Below, in pieces: positions 10,729 to 22,000 of a stretch of 64,000 nt of DNA. The stretch spans positions 3,545,001-3,609,000 of the forward strand of contig JAJHZJ010000028.1 of the NCBI GenBank assembly GCA_023548195.1, given 5' to 3'. The translations under genes were made by a program, and so were the position numbers. Every line of letters begins with the position of its first letter. Within the stretch, counting starts at the first letter, position 1. A model generated the notes under the pieces. It was given only the letters and a program-made list of their open reading frames with translations, did not search any database and was not told the DNA's origin. This DNA comes from Bettongia penicillata ogilbyi (lineage: Eukaryota > Chordata > Mammalia > Diprotodontia > Potoroidae).

Positions 10729-10742
10729 AGTCTTCCGGGCGG
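10729..10742 (-). promoter_or_regulatory. ETS-type motif CCCGGAAG with adjacent GC boxes
   Basis: On the minus strand the sequence reads CCCGGAAGACT, a core ETS/ELK-type motif, about 145 bp upstream of the PNRC1 ATG. GC-box sequence (ggcggggcg) follows at 10744-10752, and another (ccccgcccc) is near 10800. A CRE-like TGACGTGG lies further upstream, at about 11020-11027 on the minus strand. These elements are consistent with a TATA-less CpG-island promoter. Confidence 0.45.
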
Positions 10743-10968
10743 CGGCGGGGCGCAGCAACAAATAGCCCCGACTTCGGCCCGGAGTGTTGTTATCGGAAGC
10801 CCCGCCCCGAGCCCGGCCTTCTCCGAGCAAGACTGCCAAACAGAATTCGGCGGGCTGGCCACGCCTCCTGACGCCCCGCCTCCTCCCGCCTCCCGCCGCT
10901 CCCCCGCCCTTCCAGGAAGAGACACAAACAACAGCCGCCCTGCTGCAGCCCAGCACAAAGAGCACTTA

Positions 10969-10980
10969 CTGCGCAGGCGC
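10969..10980. promoter_or_regulatory. NRF1-type motif CTGCGCAGGCGC
   Basis: A close match to the palindromic NRF1 binding motif lies about 390 bp upstream of the PNRC1 start codon, at the upstream edge of the CpG island. NRF1 sites are common in CpG-island promoters. Occupancy is inferred. Confidence 0.5.
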
Positions 10981-11049
10981 CTCTGGTGGGCTCCCTCCTC
11001 TCCCCGGAACAATGAAGTTCCACGTCAGCTTCCAACCTTCCTTGTCCCC

Positions 11050-11749
11050 CTGGTTTAGCGCAGTTGATTTATCCGGTACATGGAGACCCCAGGCTTGCTT
11101 TGGTTTGGGGCAAGAGAAAGGAAAGTGAGAGAGCTACTCTGAGAATAGTTTTGACTCCACTACTGACCTTGGAGAAGTAGCAATCCTATGGCAGGAGGTA
11201 CCTAGCAAATAATAGGACTTCGTTCTAACAGTTTTCCTGCAGAGAGCTCAAAGTGCTTCGTAAGATGTTCTTTTGCAACAAGCCTATATTATATTTTATC
11301 CGCTTAAGAAATAATGTAGCAATAGGAAGTTTTGCCTAGAGTCAGACGAGCTCAACATGACACTGGCAGGCAGAGGGAAAATTAGGGAAATTTGAATGAC
11401 GTATTAGCATCTTAATTAAAAAGGTTTTCTACCAGCGTCCAGCAAAAGGTAATTGGGATTTTCTTTGCCCTTCACAGCTGAAGCGTTGATCTGAAACTTA
11501 GCTGAATCAAGTGCATTTTTAGACAAAGTAACTTCCAAAGAAAGGCTTTTACACCCCCGTGCAGCCTTTAAGTTCAGGGACATTTTATAGAACACAGCTC
11601 TGTGTGGGGAATACAAAAGAAATGCAAAGCACCAGTCCTGCCTTCCAGGGACAAGTTGTATGAAAGGACGAACATTTCAACTCCCTTCCTTTGAAAAGGG
11701 CCGAGATTCAGAGCACAGGTTTTGGAGTCGACAGGACCTCTATGTACAT
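11050..11749. other. Intergenic sequence upstream of PNRC1
   Basis: Single-copy-looking sequence beyond the CpG island. No gene, no clear repeat and no long ORF were seen. Confidence 0.5.
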
Positions 11750-12300
11750 TGCCTAGACTATTGCAAATAGTCTTCCAATTTCCTTTCTCTTCCCACTCCG
11801 GTCCATCCTCCACACAGCTGCCGCAGTGATTTTCCAAAAGCGTAGGTCTGTCCCCTGATATTCAATAAAACTCCAGTGACCCTATTACTTCCAGGATCAA
11901 ACATAAAGCCCTTTATTTGGCATTTAAAGGTCTTCACAGATTGGTCCCTCCTGACCTTTCCAGTCTTACATTCTAATAATCCCCTCCAAGCACTTACCAT
12001 CCCGTGATGCAAACCTACTTTAATCTCTTACGCAGGACACTCTCCCATCTCCGTGCCTTTGCATTGACTGTTCCCCATGCCCAGAATGCTCTCCCAAGCT
12101 TTTAGAATCTTAGTTTTTCTTCTCCTCTAAGGTGTTTTATATCATGTTAATTGTGTACATTACAGACTAAACAAATTACCTTATACATCTCTATTAGAAT
12201 GTAAATTTCGTTAAGAAAAGGACTGTCTTTCCTTTCTTGTATACCAAGAGCTAAGCCCAAAGTTTGACGCACACAGTAAGGCTAGAGAAATGCTTGTTGA
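11750..12300 (+). mobile_element. L2 LINE 3' fragment (sense)
   Basis: Carries the L2 3' landmarks in order: 'gactattgcaaatagtcttcc', 'ccatcctccacacagctgccg', 'tgcctttgcattgactgttcc', 'atgcccagaatgctctccc', and a 3' end like 'aatgtaaatttcgttaagaaaaggactgt...aaatgcttgttga'. Confidence 0.75.
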
Positions 12301-12309
12301 TTGCGTGGT

Positions 12310-12905
12310 TGATTAATAGATTCAGATGGTAGCTCTGAGACCTATACTTGTGTGACATCGGATTTAACATCTACTGGACTGTTTCTTAGTTTGTAAAAAT
12401 GAGGAAGCTGGATTAGTTGACTAATATCCTTTCCAGCTCCAAATCTATGCTCCTATATATGACCTATCAGGTTGAAACTGTTGACTTTTTAAGCGGCAAT
12501 AGAACTCTGTCTCCTTCACTCCCACATTCTACTATCATATATGGACTTAGTCAACCCTTGTAAAGACCTTTTTTTGGATCTACTACTTCATCTTATAATT
12601 TCAGATTTTACCCCCTCCAGGTCTCCTCAGCCTGGGTAATTTTTTTTTAAATTGAAAAGTTTCACCTCCATCTTCTATATAGTTCTCGTTATTGCTTAAA
12701 TAAACCCTTCTAGCTCTGATCAATTTAACATCTCTTTATGGATGAAGGCTACAAAGCAATGTCCTTAGGATTACAGATTTAGAGTTGGAAGAGACCTTAG
12801 AGGCCATCTAATCCAACCCCAGCAGCACGAGTTCCAGAGCCAGTATTTGAACCTAGATTCTCTGACTGAAAATCCAATATTCTTTCAACTGTACGTCTCT
12901 GCTTC
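12310..12905 (+). mobile_element. Two old SINE/CR1-type fragments
   Basis: 12315-12450 follows the MIR-like plan ('gtagctctgagacctatacttgtgtgacatcgg', 'tgaggaagctggattag'). 12765-12905 reads 'ttacagatttagagttggaagagaccttagaggccatctaatccaacccc' and continues as a degenerate core-SINE/CR1 tail. The stretch between them is unassigned. Confidence 0.5.
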
Positions 12906-13599
12906 CCTCCCTGTAGCTTTCCTTTAAGAAGTGACTTTCCTCTGTCCTCCTTATGCACCTTACTGCCCTACTGATAGTTGGGGGTGGAGAAGGAATGTCA
13001 CTGATTCTGGAATTCCATTCTCACACCAATCCTGTTGACTTCCCAACTCTACTAAGAATAGAAAGTGGGTATCCTTCTCCAAAGGACCCTATCCTAGCTT
13101 TCTCTTGGTGGTCTGACCACCTCTTTTGTTTGTCAGCTGATGAAAAAGAGCAAAAGACCCTAACCAAGCACAGCAGGGTATAGAACTACATTTTAAAATA
13201 TCTATTGTAAAATTATCAAAAGCAAACATATAATGGATTTTGTTTATGTCCCTGCTGCTATAAAGGATCTTAAAATCAACCTAGCTGAGGAGTTAGGGAA
13301 TATGTATGATGTCAACTTTCAATTAGACAAATATTTATATTGTGACCAAACCAGCATTCCCTGGTACTATTCATGCTGGAAAAAAAACTTATAAGGGAAT
13401 ATCAAGGGAACAGTTCAGATTTTAAACTGAAAGGCAACAGACACAATCACCAGATTAGGAGAGCTCACAGTGAGCCAGTAATGGTGCGTTTTTTGGCCTA
13501 GTTTGATTTTTGAGATATCACTAATCATAAGCCAAATATGACTCATCCCTGTAAATTCTAGAAAGCAATTCTACAAGCATTGTACTAAATGCAATCCCA

Positions 13600-13748
13600 A
13601 TCTTCCCTTATATCTTATTTTATATATTTGGTTTCCTTTTTAATCCTATGATTTTTATTTCATGCATTTTAAAATACTATTCTGAATGGGGTGAATGAGA
13701 GTCTATAGAGTTCATCCCCACCCCCTGTTAAAGTTAAGAAGCCCTGTT
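13600..13748. mobile_element. hAT-like element fragment, target of the HAL1-type insertion
   Basis: Reads 'ttggtttcctttttaatcctatg...ttcatgcattttaaaatactattctgaatgggg' and ends 'gttaagaagccctg', the family terminal inverted repeat (complement of CAGGGGTTCTTAAC with one extra base). The HAL1-type element at 13749-16596 interrupts the terminal repeat itself, and the duplicated end reappears at 16597-16609. Confidence 0.6.
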
Positions 13749-16596
13749 TTTTTAATTATTTATTCATTTTTAGTTTTCAACATTCATATCCACAAGATTT
13801 TGAGTTCCAAATTTTCTACTCATCTCTCCTCTCCCCCCACTCCAAGACACTGTGCATTCTGATTACCCCCTCCCGCAATATGCCCTCCCTTCTTTCACAC
13901 CCCTCCCTTCCCTTATCCCCATCTTCTTTCTTTTCTTGCAGGGCAAGATAGACTTTCTATACCCCTTTACCTGTATTTCTTATTTCCCAGTTGCATGCAA
14001 AAATGGTTCTCAGCATTCATTCCTGAAACTTTGAGTTCCAGCTTCTCTCCCTTCCTCCCTCCCCACCCATCCCCACTGAGAAGGCAAGCAATTCAATATA
14101 GGCTATATATGTGTAGTTACGCAAAAGACTTCCATAATAGTCATGTTGTGAAAGACTATATTTCCCTCCATCCTTTCTTGTCCCCCATTTATTCTATTCT
14201 CTCTTTTGACCTTATCCCCCCAAAAGAATTTACTTCTAAATACTCCTTCCATTTGCCCTCCCTTCTGTCATCCCCCACACTCCACATATCTCTTTCTCCC
14301 CTGCTTTCCTGTAGTGTAAGATAGATTTTCATAACCAAATTGAGTGTGCATGTTATTTTCTTCTTAAGTCAAATCCAATGAGAGTAAACTTATCTTTTTT
14401 CCCTCTTATCTCCCTCTTTTCCCCTCCATTGAAAAAAGCTTTTTCTTGCTTCTTTTATGAGAGATAATTTGCCCCATTCCATTTCTTTCCTTTCTCCTAC
14501 CAATATATTCCTCTCTCAACCCTTAATTTTATTTTTTTAGATATTGTCCCTTCCTATTCAACTCACCCTGTTCCCTTTGTATATATATGTAATATATGTA
14601 TGTATGTATGTATGTATTATGTATGCATATAATCCCTCTAACTACCCAAAAACTGACAAAAGTTCCAAGAGTTAAAAATATTCTCTTTCCATGTAGGAAT
14701 GTAAAATGTAAACTGTTCAACTTTAGTAAGTCCCTTATGATTTCTCTTTCCTGTTTACCTTTACATGCTTTTCTTGATTCTTGTGTTTGAAAGTCACATT
14801 TTCTATTCAACTCTGGTCTTTTCATCAAGAATGATTGAAAGTCCTTTATTTCATTGAATAGCCATTTTATCCCCTGGAGTATTATACTCAGTTTTGCTGG
14901 GTTTTGTTTGCTTTTAATCCCAGTTCCTTTGACATCTGGAATATCATATTCCAAGCCCTTCAATCCCTTACTGTAAAAGCTGCCAGATCCTGTGTTATCC
15001 TGATTGGATTTCCATAATACTCGAATTGATTGTTTCTGGCAGCTTGAAATATTTTCTCCTTAACGTGGTAATTCTGGAATTTGGCTACAATATTCCTAGG
15101 AGTTTTTCTTTTCAGATCTCTTTCAGGAGGTGATCAGTGAATTCTTTCAATATGTATTTTACCTTCTGGTTCTAGAATATCGGGGCAGTTTTCCTTGATA
15201 ATTTCATGAAAGATGATGTCTAGGCTCTTTTTTTGATCATGACTTTCAGGTTGCCCCATAATTTTTAAGTTGTCTCTCCTGGATCTATTTTCCAAGTCAG
15301 TTGTTTTTCCGAGGAGATATTTCACATTGTCTTCTATTTTTTCATACTTTTGGTTTTGTTTTGTAATTTCTTGGTTTCTCATAAAGTCATTTGTTTCCAA
15401 CTGCTCCATTCTAATTTTTAAAGAATTATTTTCTTCAGCGAGTTTTTGAACCTCCTTTTTCATTTGACTAATTCTGCTTTTTAAAGCATTCTTCTCTTCA
15501 TTGACTTTTTAGACCTCTTTTGCCATTTGGGTTAGTCTATTTTTAAAAGTGTGATTTTTCTTCAGCATTTTTTGGGTCTCCTTTAGCAAGCTATTGACTC
15601 GTTTTGCATGATTTTCTGGCACTGCTCTCATTTCTCTTCCCAATTTTTCCTCCACCTCTCTTACTTGATTTTCAAAATCCTTTTTGAGCTCTTCCATGGT
15701 CTGAGACCATCACATATATTTTTGGAGGTTTTGGATGCAGAAGCCTTGACTTTTAGGTCTTGCTCTGATGATATACTTTGTTCTTCCTCATCCAAAAGAA
15801 TGAAAGAAAATACCTGTTTACCAAGAAAGTAACCTTCTGTAGTCTCATTTTTTCCCCTTTTTGGGGCATTTTCCCACCCAGTTACTTGACCTTTGAATCC
15901 TTTGTCAAGTGGAAGGTATACTTTAGGGACCTGTAAGTTCTCAGTTCCTCCAAGGTGGCACAATCAAGGGGAGTAAACTTCTCTCCTGGCCTGCACTCTG
16001 TTCTAGGAGCAAACACAAGCTTTTCTGCCTGGGATCTGCGAGTAGAATTCCCTCTCCACAGCCTCCACCAGCTCCACCATACCAGCACTCTTCCTCACCC
16101 CAGGACTGCCGTTCAGGGTTGAGATTCAGATCAGCTGCTCAATTCCTCCAGGGCCTTTAGGCAGAGGGCTCCAAAACTGGATGCTGCCACAGTGGCTGCT
16201 GCTGCCCTGGGGCTGAGGCCAGGGCTAGGTCCAGACCCTGCTCCCAGGTGAAAGAGCTTTCTTACTGACCTTTGAAGCTGGCTTTGACATTTGTGAGTTG
16301 AGAAATATGAGAACTGCAATTCTTGCCCATGATTCCATACCCTGAAGCCTGCTTCAGTCCTGTTTCTGCCTCTACATGGCCAAGGCTGGGCTGTGTTCTA
16401 CTCTGAGCTTAGGGTGATAGATCTTTCCTATTAGCCTTCCAGGCTGCCTTGGGCTGGAATTCTCTTTTACTCTGTTGTTTTGTGGCTTCTGCTGCTCTAG
16501 AATTTATTTAGAGTAATTTTACAGGTGTTTTATGGGTAATGAGAGTAGAACTAGAGCAGGCCCATCCTTCTACTCCGCAGTCTTGGCTCCACCCCC
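13749..16596 (-). mobile_element. Complete ORF1-only L1-derived element (HAL1 type), 2,848 bp
   Basis: Flanked by a perfect 13-bp direct repeat, aagaagccctgtt, at 13736-13748 and 16597-16609. On the minus strand the element runs from a 5' start GGGGGTGGAGCCAAGAC, typical of marsupial L1 5' ends, through a 5'UTR of about 730 nt. A decayed ORF1 (about 15869-14776) and a 3'UTR of about 1 kb follow, then an AT-rich tail at 13749. No ORF2 (endonuclease/reverse transcriptase) sequence is present. A second element at 27133-29940 has the same length and order, so ORF2 absence is a family trait and not a private deletion. Confidence 0.85.
14776..15869 (-). pseudogene. L1-type ORF1 remnant of the HAL1-type element
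   Basis: The product would be an L1 ORF1-like RNA-binding, coiled-coil protein. Recognisable pieces are an N-terminal part with LDEEEQSISSEQDLKV, the heptad-rich region EELKKDFENQVREVEEKLGR, the block MEQLETNDFMRNQEITKQNQ, the RNA-recognition type block NRSRRDNLKIMGQPESHDQKK, and near the C-terminus PAKLSIILQG. The frame is broken after the first few codons, by an in-frame stop in the coiled coil and again after the RNA-binding block, so it is not expressed as one protein. The usual family length is about 366 codons, judged from the second copy in this window. Confidence 0.85.
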
Positions 16597-16699
16597 AAGA
16601 AGCCCTGTTCTGGAAAGAATTTTCTTAGGGAGTTCCATACATTCATGAATTCACAGGTTTTATTTCAAATCTCAAAAACATACCTATGTGACACCTATT

Positions 16700-16860
16700 T
16701 TAAGTTTACAAAGCACATTCACTGATATCTCATTTACTCTTCACAACCACTCTGGGACTAAGGTAAAGAAAGTTGAATGATTCTTATTTTATGTATGTGG
16801 AAACTGAGATTTAGAGAATTCAAATGAAGCACAACAGAGTAGGCAGTTACTCCACATGTA
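16700..16860 (-). mobile_element. Old MIR-like SINE (minus)
   Basis: Plus strand reads 'aagtttacaaagcacattcactgatatctcatttactcttcacaaccactctgggac...ggaaactgag', the reverse of a core-SINE 3' half. Confidence 0.55.
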
Positions 16861-18690
16861 AAGATCAAGCATGTATTAAGCACCTTACTAGATGGTGCTA
16901 GGCACCAGAAACACAAAAAGAAAAATATATTTGCTTCCCTCAAGAAGCTTACTTTACATCAGAAGAAAAATACCTATGAACCCCCCCTGAGAATGTGTAT
17001 ATGTATAAATACAAAAGATATACAAAGTACATGGAGTCACAGGTTCTCATACAAAAGGAACATCAAGTAGGTCTGGATAGAATTGCGAAGAAGACTAATG
17101 TATCATAAGTCTGGCTAGAGTCAGATGTGAAGGACTTTAATTGTCAGAGGAGGCAAAAGGGAGATACTGAACCTTTTGGAGCAAGAAAGTGACAAGATGG
17201 TGGAGTGATAGCAAGGACTTGTTAGCACTCTTCCCACAAAGCCAGCCAAATACCTGTAAAAAATGACTCTATACAAATCCTGGAGTTGCAGAACCCACAC
17301 AATGACAGAGTAAAGCAAATCTCCAGGCGAAGGCATCCTGGAAGGTCACCGGGAAGTGTCTATCATGCTGTGCTAGGAGCAGAACACAGGGCAGCATGGG
17401 CCATGTTGACACAGGCGGGACCTGAGCAAGCCTTGCAGGTACTGAATCTCAAGAAAGTGACAGGATCAGATCTGTTCTTTGGGAACATTAACGACTCTAT
17501 GGAGGTTGATTCCATATGGAGAAGAAAGGGACAAAATAGGGAGAACAATTAGGAGTCACTACTAGGGCAGGCTGAATTATCTTAGTAGCTATTTGAATGT
17601 AAAGGAAATGAGTATAACAGATGTGAAATTAAAATAGATAAATTCAGGAAATGGATTGGATATAGGGAGTGTGGGAGATGGAAGTATCGATGCTGTGTCC
17701 CACACAGCAGAGTTTTAACAGGGATCACCTGTAAGGGGACAGGAGTGCATGTGGAAATAGAAGAGAGCACACAGACACCAAATTGTGCAAGGCATAGCCT
17801 GGGCAGGCTCAGGAGCAAGTGACTGCCCCAAGCCTCTTCAGGAGTCAACTTTTACTTAGAAATTGGTGTCATGGTTACATCCCAAGATAAGGAGAGGCAA
17901 ACATACTCTTCCTGGGAGAGCACACAGATATACAATATATAACTTTTACAACCCTTACAATATTTAACTTATGACCCATTGTCCTGTCTTTATGATATAG
18001 AATTCTATACAATTTACTTAGGGGATATGCTGCCCAGCTGGGTTCCTAAGGAAATATACTTGACCTTACAGTCATGTCCCTGCTATTGCAGGAGATACAA
18101 ACCTCACATGTAACTTTTGCTGCCTATGAGGCTTGTGAAATCAAGCTGCTGTAGAATGGAGTCCCACATATCAAGGATTACTGTAAGGATCTGAACCAGA
18201 GTGACTGCATAACCTTAGAGAAATAGAGGAGTTGAAAAGAGAAGTGGGTTTGGGGGGAAGGAGCTATTTTGGATATGTTGAGTTTGAGATGCCTGTGATA
18301 CAACTGGTTGCAAATGTCAAATAAGCAATGGGTAATATGGTACTAAAGCTGGGTATATAGATCTGGGAGTCACTTGCATAGAGACAATTATTGAGTGGGC
18401 AGGAACTGATGGGATCATCAGAAAAGAGTGCATAGTGAAAAGGGAAGAAGGGAAGGGAAGGGAAGAAAAAGGAAGAAAAGGAAGGGAAGGAAAGAGGGCC
18501 AAAGACATTGAACAGAAAGCTACAGCCACAGTTAAAAGGGCAAAACATTAATGAAGAGCAGCCATAAATACAGGATAAAACAGAAAGCAGTACCATGAAA
18601 ACCAAGAGGGAAAAGAGAGGGTGGTCAGTAGTGTCAAATGCTACAGAAAGGTCAAGAAGAACTGAAAAAAGGCCATAGATTTGACTGAGA
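16860..18690 (-). mobile_element. L2 LINE (antisense), 3' UTR and part of the ORF, interrupted
   Basis: Starts on the plus strand as 'atcaagcatgtattaagcaccttactagatggtgctaggcacc', the reversed L2 3' end. From about 18240 it continues as reversed L2 reverse transcriptase: the minus strand gives decayed peptides such as SSCPLNNCLYASDSQIYIP, resembling the LYADDSQIYIS region of L2/CR1 enzymes. An L1 5' fragment (about 17180-17450) lies inside. An A/G-rich GGAA tract is at about 18440-18500. Confidence 0.65.
17180..17450 (+). mobile_element. L1 5'UTR fragment
   Basis: 'tgacaagatggtggagtgatagcaaggac...cagccaaatacctgtaaaaaatgactct' and 'acacaggcgggacctgagcaagcc' are marsupial L1 5'UTR sequence. 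Only the first 270 bp or so are present, without ORF1, so the fragment is truncated at its 3' side. Confidence 0.65.
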
Positions 18691-20050
18691 ACGTTACATT
18701 TATAATTTTTCTGGAATGGTCTATCTTGCTTCCAAACTCCTCTAACTATAGAAATATTGACAGTATTTATCTTTTATAAATGTCATACAAATTCAAACTA
18801 TTAACTCCTCATGAGATCATAGATCCTACTGTTTCCCAACCAGTGGGATATGCCACTTTGGTTTATCTCAAAGACAACCATGGCAACATCTGCTCTTGAG
18901 TTTCCTTGCCACTTTTTGACCTAAGAGAAGGGAAAGTTTGGCCTAGGAAATGGGGAGTGTGAAGGGTAGAGATTGTGGTAATCAAGGAAGAGAAAATAAG
19001 GGAGGATAGGTAGATGTGTGTATGTGCATGCATTTGTGTGTCTGTATATGTGTGTGTGTGTATGTGTGTGTGTATGTGTGTGTGTGTGAAAAACAGAAAA
19101 AAGGAGCCTTATAATAAATAAGCATAGTCAAGTAAAAACAAATCCCTAGCATATCCAAAAAATTATATCTGCTTCCACATCTTGAGTGTACCAGGTTCTA
19201 TCTTTACTTGGGGAGAGAGTTGGGGAAATAAAGGCATAATGATATTAACATCACAGGAAAAAATGAAAGCCTACAGAGGATCAAAGAAAGTTCAGAAGAA
19301 AACACCATTAAGCCGATTAGTTTTGAAAGTGTGTTAAGTTTACTGCATACTTTTACAAAAAACCCCAAGCTGTATGGAAAAGAGATTCATGGTTTCATAT
19401 GCGATCCTCTTAATATTCTACTTTGTGAGTAGAAATGCTCTTTTTTGGGAGGGGGAGGGGTTAAATACTGAATAAAAAAATTAAACAATTAAAATGGCTT
19501 CTTTAAGACTCCATGGTGGTTATTACTATACTAATTTGTGTGTGTACCTTTGGGGATTAAATGCCACTTCTTAGTTGCAGTGTACTCTGAGAGAGAGTGG
19601 GAAATTTTCATAACTTCTGGAAACATTCCCAGCATAAGGACTTGGGGGTAGACTGAATAGAGATGCTGTTGATTCATATCTTAAGACTTCTCCAAAGCAG
19701 AGAAAGACCCGGTAAACCTAGACTAAAAGAAACCTAGGCTCTAGGATAGTCCCTGTGGGAGATGACTTAGAGTTTCGTCTTTTTATTCCTCTCTCAAAGG
19801 TCTGAGGAAAGCCTTCCCCATCAGGGAGTGGGGCTGAGGATGGTGACTAGAAAGAAAAATCCCACCCTGAAGGGAAGACTTGAGAACGCAAGATGACACA
19901 AGCAACTATACAAACACAGGGGCCAGACAAGAGAGAGTTTCCTGCTCTCTCTTTATCTCCCTTAGGTCCCCTGCTCAACACATCCCGTCACCTTTTATTT
20001 CTGACAGTGCTTAAAGCACATACATGTACTACTATCAGAAAGTGTTAGAC
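18690..20050. other. Intergenic, TG-rich microsatellite at 19019-19089, no gene
   Basis: The only distinctive feature is a (TG)n/(TATG)n tract at about 19019-19089. No long ORF and no repeat that I can name. Confidence 0.5.
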
Positions 20051-20054
20051 ACTG

Positions 20055-20215
20055 ATTCAGAGATAGTGTGGTATTATAGATGGGGAATCTAGAGAGCTAG
20101 GTTCTTATTCTAGCTCTTCCACTAAGCAGATATGTGACCTTGGGCAAATCACTTTAAATCAATCTCAGATTTTATCTTTAGGGTCCCTTTTCAGCTTTAG
20201 TGTTCTATGACTTTA
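20055..20215 (+). mobile_element. MIR-like SINE
   Basis: Contains 'attcagagatagtgtggtattata', 'gctaggttcttattctagctcttccac', 'tatgtgaccttgggcaaatcactt' and 'agggtcccttttcagcttta', in core-SINE order. Confidence 0.6.
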
Positions 20216-20459
20216 TATTCTGTTAACTGAAAATGTTTTGCAGCTGTCACCAGCCATATCCTTTTCATCTAATATTGGTTAAATCTTAATTCAAAGTAAG
20301 TCAACATCTTTATTAAACTCATGCCATGTGAAAAATTTCCTAGAAAAACATCTGCTTGACCAGGGTGCTGTTGTTCTTTTCATCCTTTAACAAGAGTGTT
20401 GGCTTTGATTCTAACTTCTCTCTCTTCCTCTTCCACCCTGTCTAGTAAAATCATTATAT

Positions 20460-22000
20460 TTGGACTTCATAATCAATCAACAAGCCTTTATTAAATGCCT
20501 ATTAGGTTGTAGGCATTCTGCAAAACAGGGGGGATAAAAGGACAAAGAATGAACTCAGCCCTACTCACATGAGGCTTATATTTTAATTGGGGGACAAAAA
20601 TACATATATAAGTATACACTATAAATATAAGGTGAGTAGTACAATTTAAAAAAAACAGTTAAATATAAGATAGTTTGAGAGAGGAAATTAGTCGTTGGGA
20701 GGGATCAGGAAAGGTTTCATGTAGAACTTAGTTCTTGGGCTATATCTTAAAGGAAGACAGTAATTCTATGAGGTAGAACCGAGAAGGGAGTGAATTTCAG
20801 CCCTGTTAGACTGTCCGTGCAAAGTCATGGAGAGCAGACTAGCCTAGCCGAATTGCAGAATGAATGAGGGAGAGAAATGTCCAAAAAAGTTAGAGAGACG
20901 AGTAGAGGCCAGATCATGAAAATCTTTAAAAGCTAAAGACTTTTTTGTTCCAGAGGTATTTGGAGTTACTTGTGTAGGGAAATAGTGCTGTCACATCTTT
21001 GCTTAAGGAAAATTATTTTGGTATCCGTGTTTTGGATGGAATAGAGAGAGAGCTGAGGCAGGGAGAACATTTAGGAGGCTGTTATAATCCAGATGACAAT
21101 TGATGAGGGCCTGAACTAGGGTTATAGCTGTGTGAGAGGAGAGCAGGTATCTAATGAGAAAGATGTTGTAGAGGTAGAAAAGACAAGATTTAACAACTGA
21201 TTGGATTTGTGGAGTGAAAAATCAAAGATAATGCTAAAGTTATCAACCTGGGAAATTGAAAGAATGATGATACTTTTAACAAAAATAGGGAAGTTTGGAA
21301 TAGATGAGGGTTTGAGGTAAAAAAAAAAAAGAGTTCATTTTTGAACCTGTTGAATTTGAGATGTATTTGGCACATCCAGTTTGAAATGTCTAATGGACAA
21401 TTAGTGATTCGGGAGTGAAGTTCAAGAGACAGGGCTAGATATATAAATCTGTGAATCATTAGCATAGAGGTAATAATGAAACCACAAGAGCTAATGAACT
21501 TACCAAGAGAAAGAATATACATAAATGAAGAAAAGAAGGGGGCCTAGGACAGAATGCTGCCCACAGTGAGGGGACATACATGATGAGGCAACAGGGGAGA
21601 CTGAGCAGGAACAAACTGTAAATGAGAGCAGTATCATAAAAATACAGAAAAGAGAGTATCCAGGATGCTGTCTTTTGGAGAAGGTGGTTTCAGTTGAATT
21701 ATCAGGTTAAAAGCCAAATTCCAAAGAGTCTAAGAGTGACTGAGAGAAGTAGAAATGGAGGCAATGAGTGTAGACAGCTTTTTAAAGTTTTGCTGAGAAA
21801 AGTAGGAGAAGTATAGAATGATAGCTTGAAGTGATAGTAGGGTCTAGTGAAAGTTGTTTCGTTTGCTTTTTAAAGACAGAGGAGACTTGGGCATGTTTGG
21901 AGGCAGTAGGGAAATAACCCAGTAGAAAGGGGAAGGTTGAAGATTTGAGGAGGAGTGGGGCAATGATTAAGGATGTTAATGATAGTTCATGTTTATAGTT
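20460..22000 (-). mobile_element. L2 LINE (antisense), about 1.5 kb, 3' end plus reverse transcriptase
   Basis: The reversed L2 3' end is at 20470-20600 ('caatcaatcaacaagcctttattaaatgcctattagg'). Reversed ORF2 follows. The minus strand at about 21520-21330 gives LGKFISSCGF, then a degenerate active-site region, then RITNCPLDISNWM, the L2/CR1 reverse transcriptase context LG-LISSHGF ... CLLDISTWM. Stops and frameshifts are frequent, so it is a fossil. Confidence 0.75.

Larger units (their letters stand above)
9440..10990. promoter_or_regulatory. CpG island covering the PNRC1 promoter, exon 1 and 5' intron
   Basis: This is the only long GC-rich, CpG-dense stretch in an otherwise AT-rich window. 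It covers the region upstream of the PNRC1 ATG, all of coding exon 1 and about 600 nt of the intron. This is the usual architecture of a broadly expressed, TATA-less mammalian promoter. Upstream of the ATG in the sense direction the leader is pyrimidine-rich (about 10590-10660). No TATA box is evident. The transcription start cannot be set from sequence alone, but probably lies within 10650-10800. Confidence 0.85.

Noticed and set aside
21190..21522. 110-codon minus-strand open frame
   Set aside because: It is a reversed, decayed L2 reverse transcriptase region (LISSHGF-like and CLLDISTWM-like motifs) and not a host gene.
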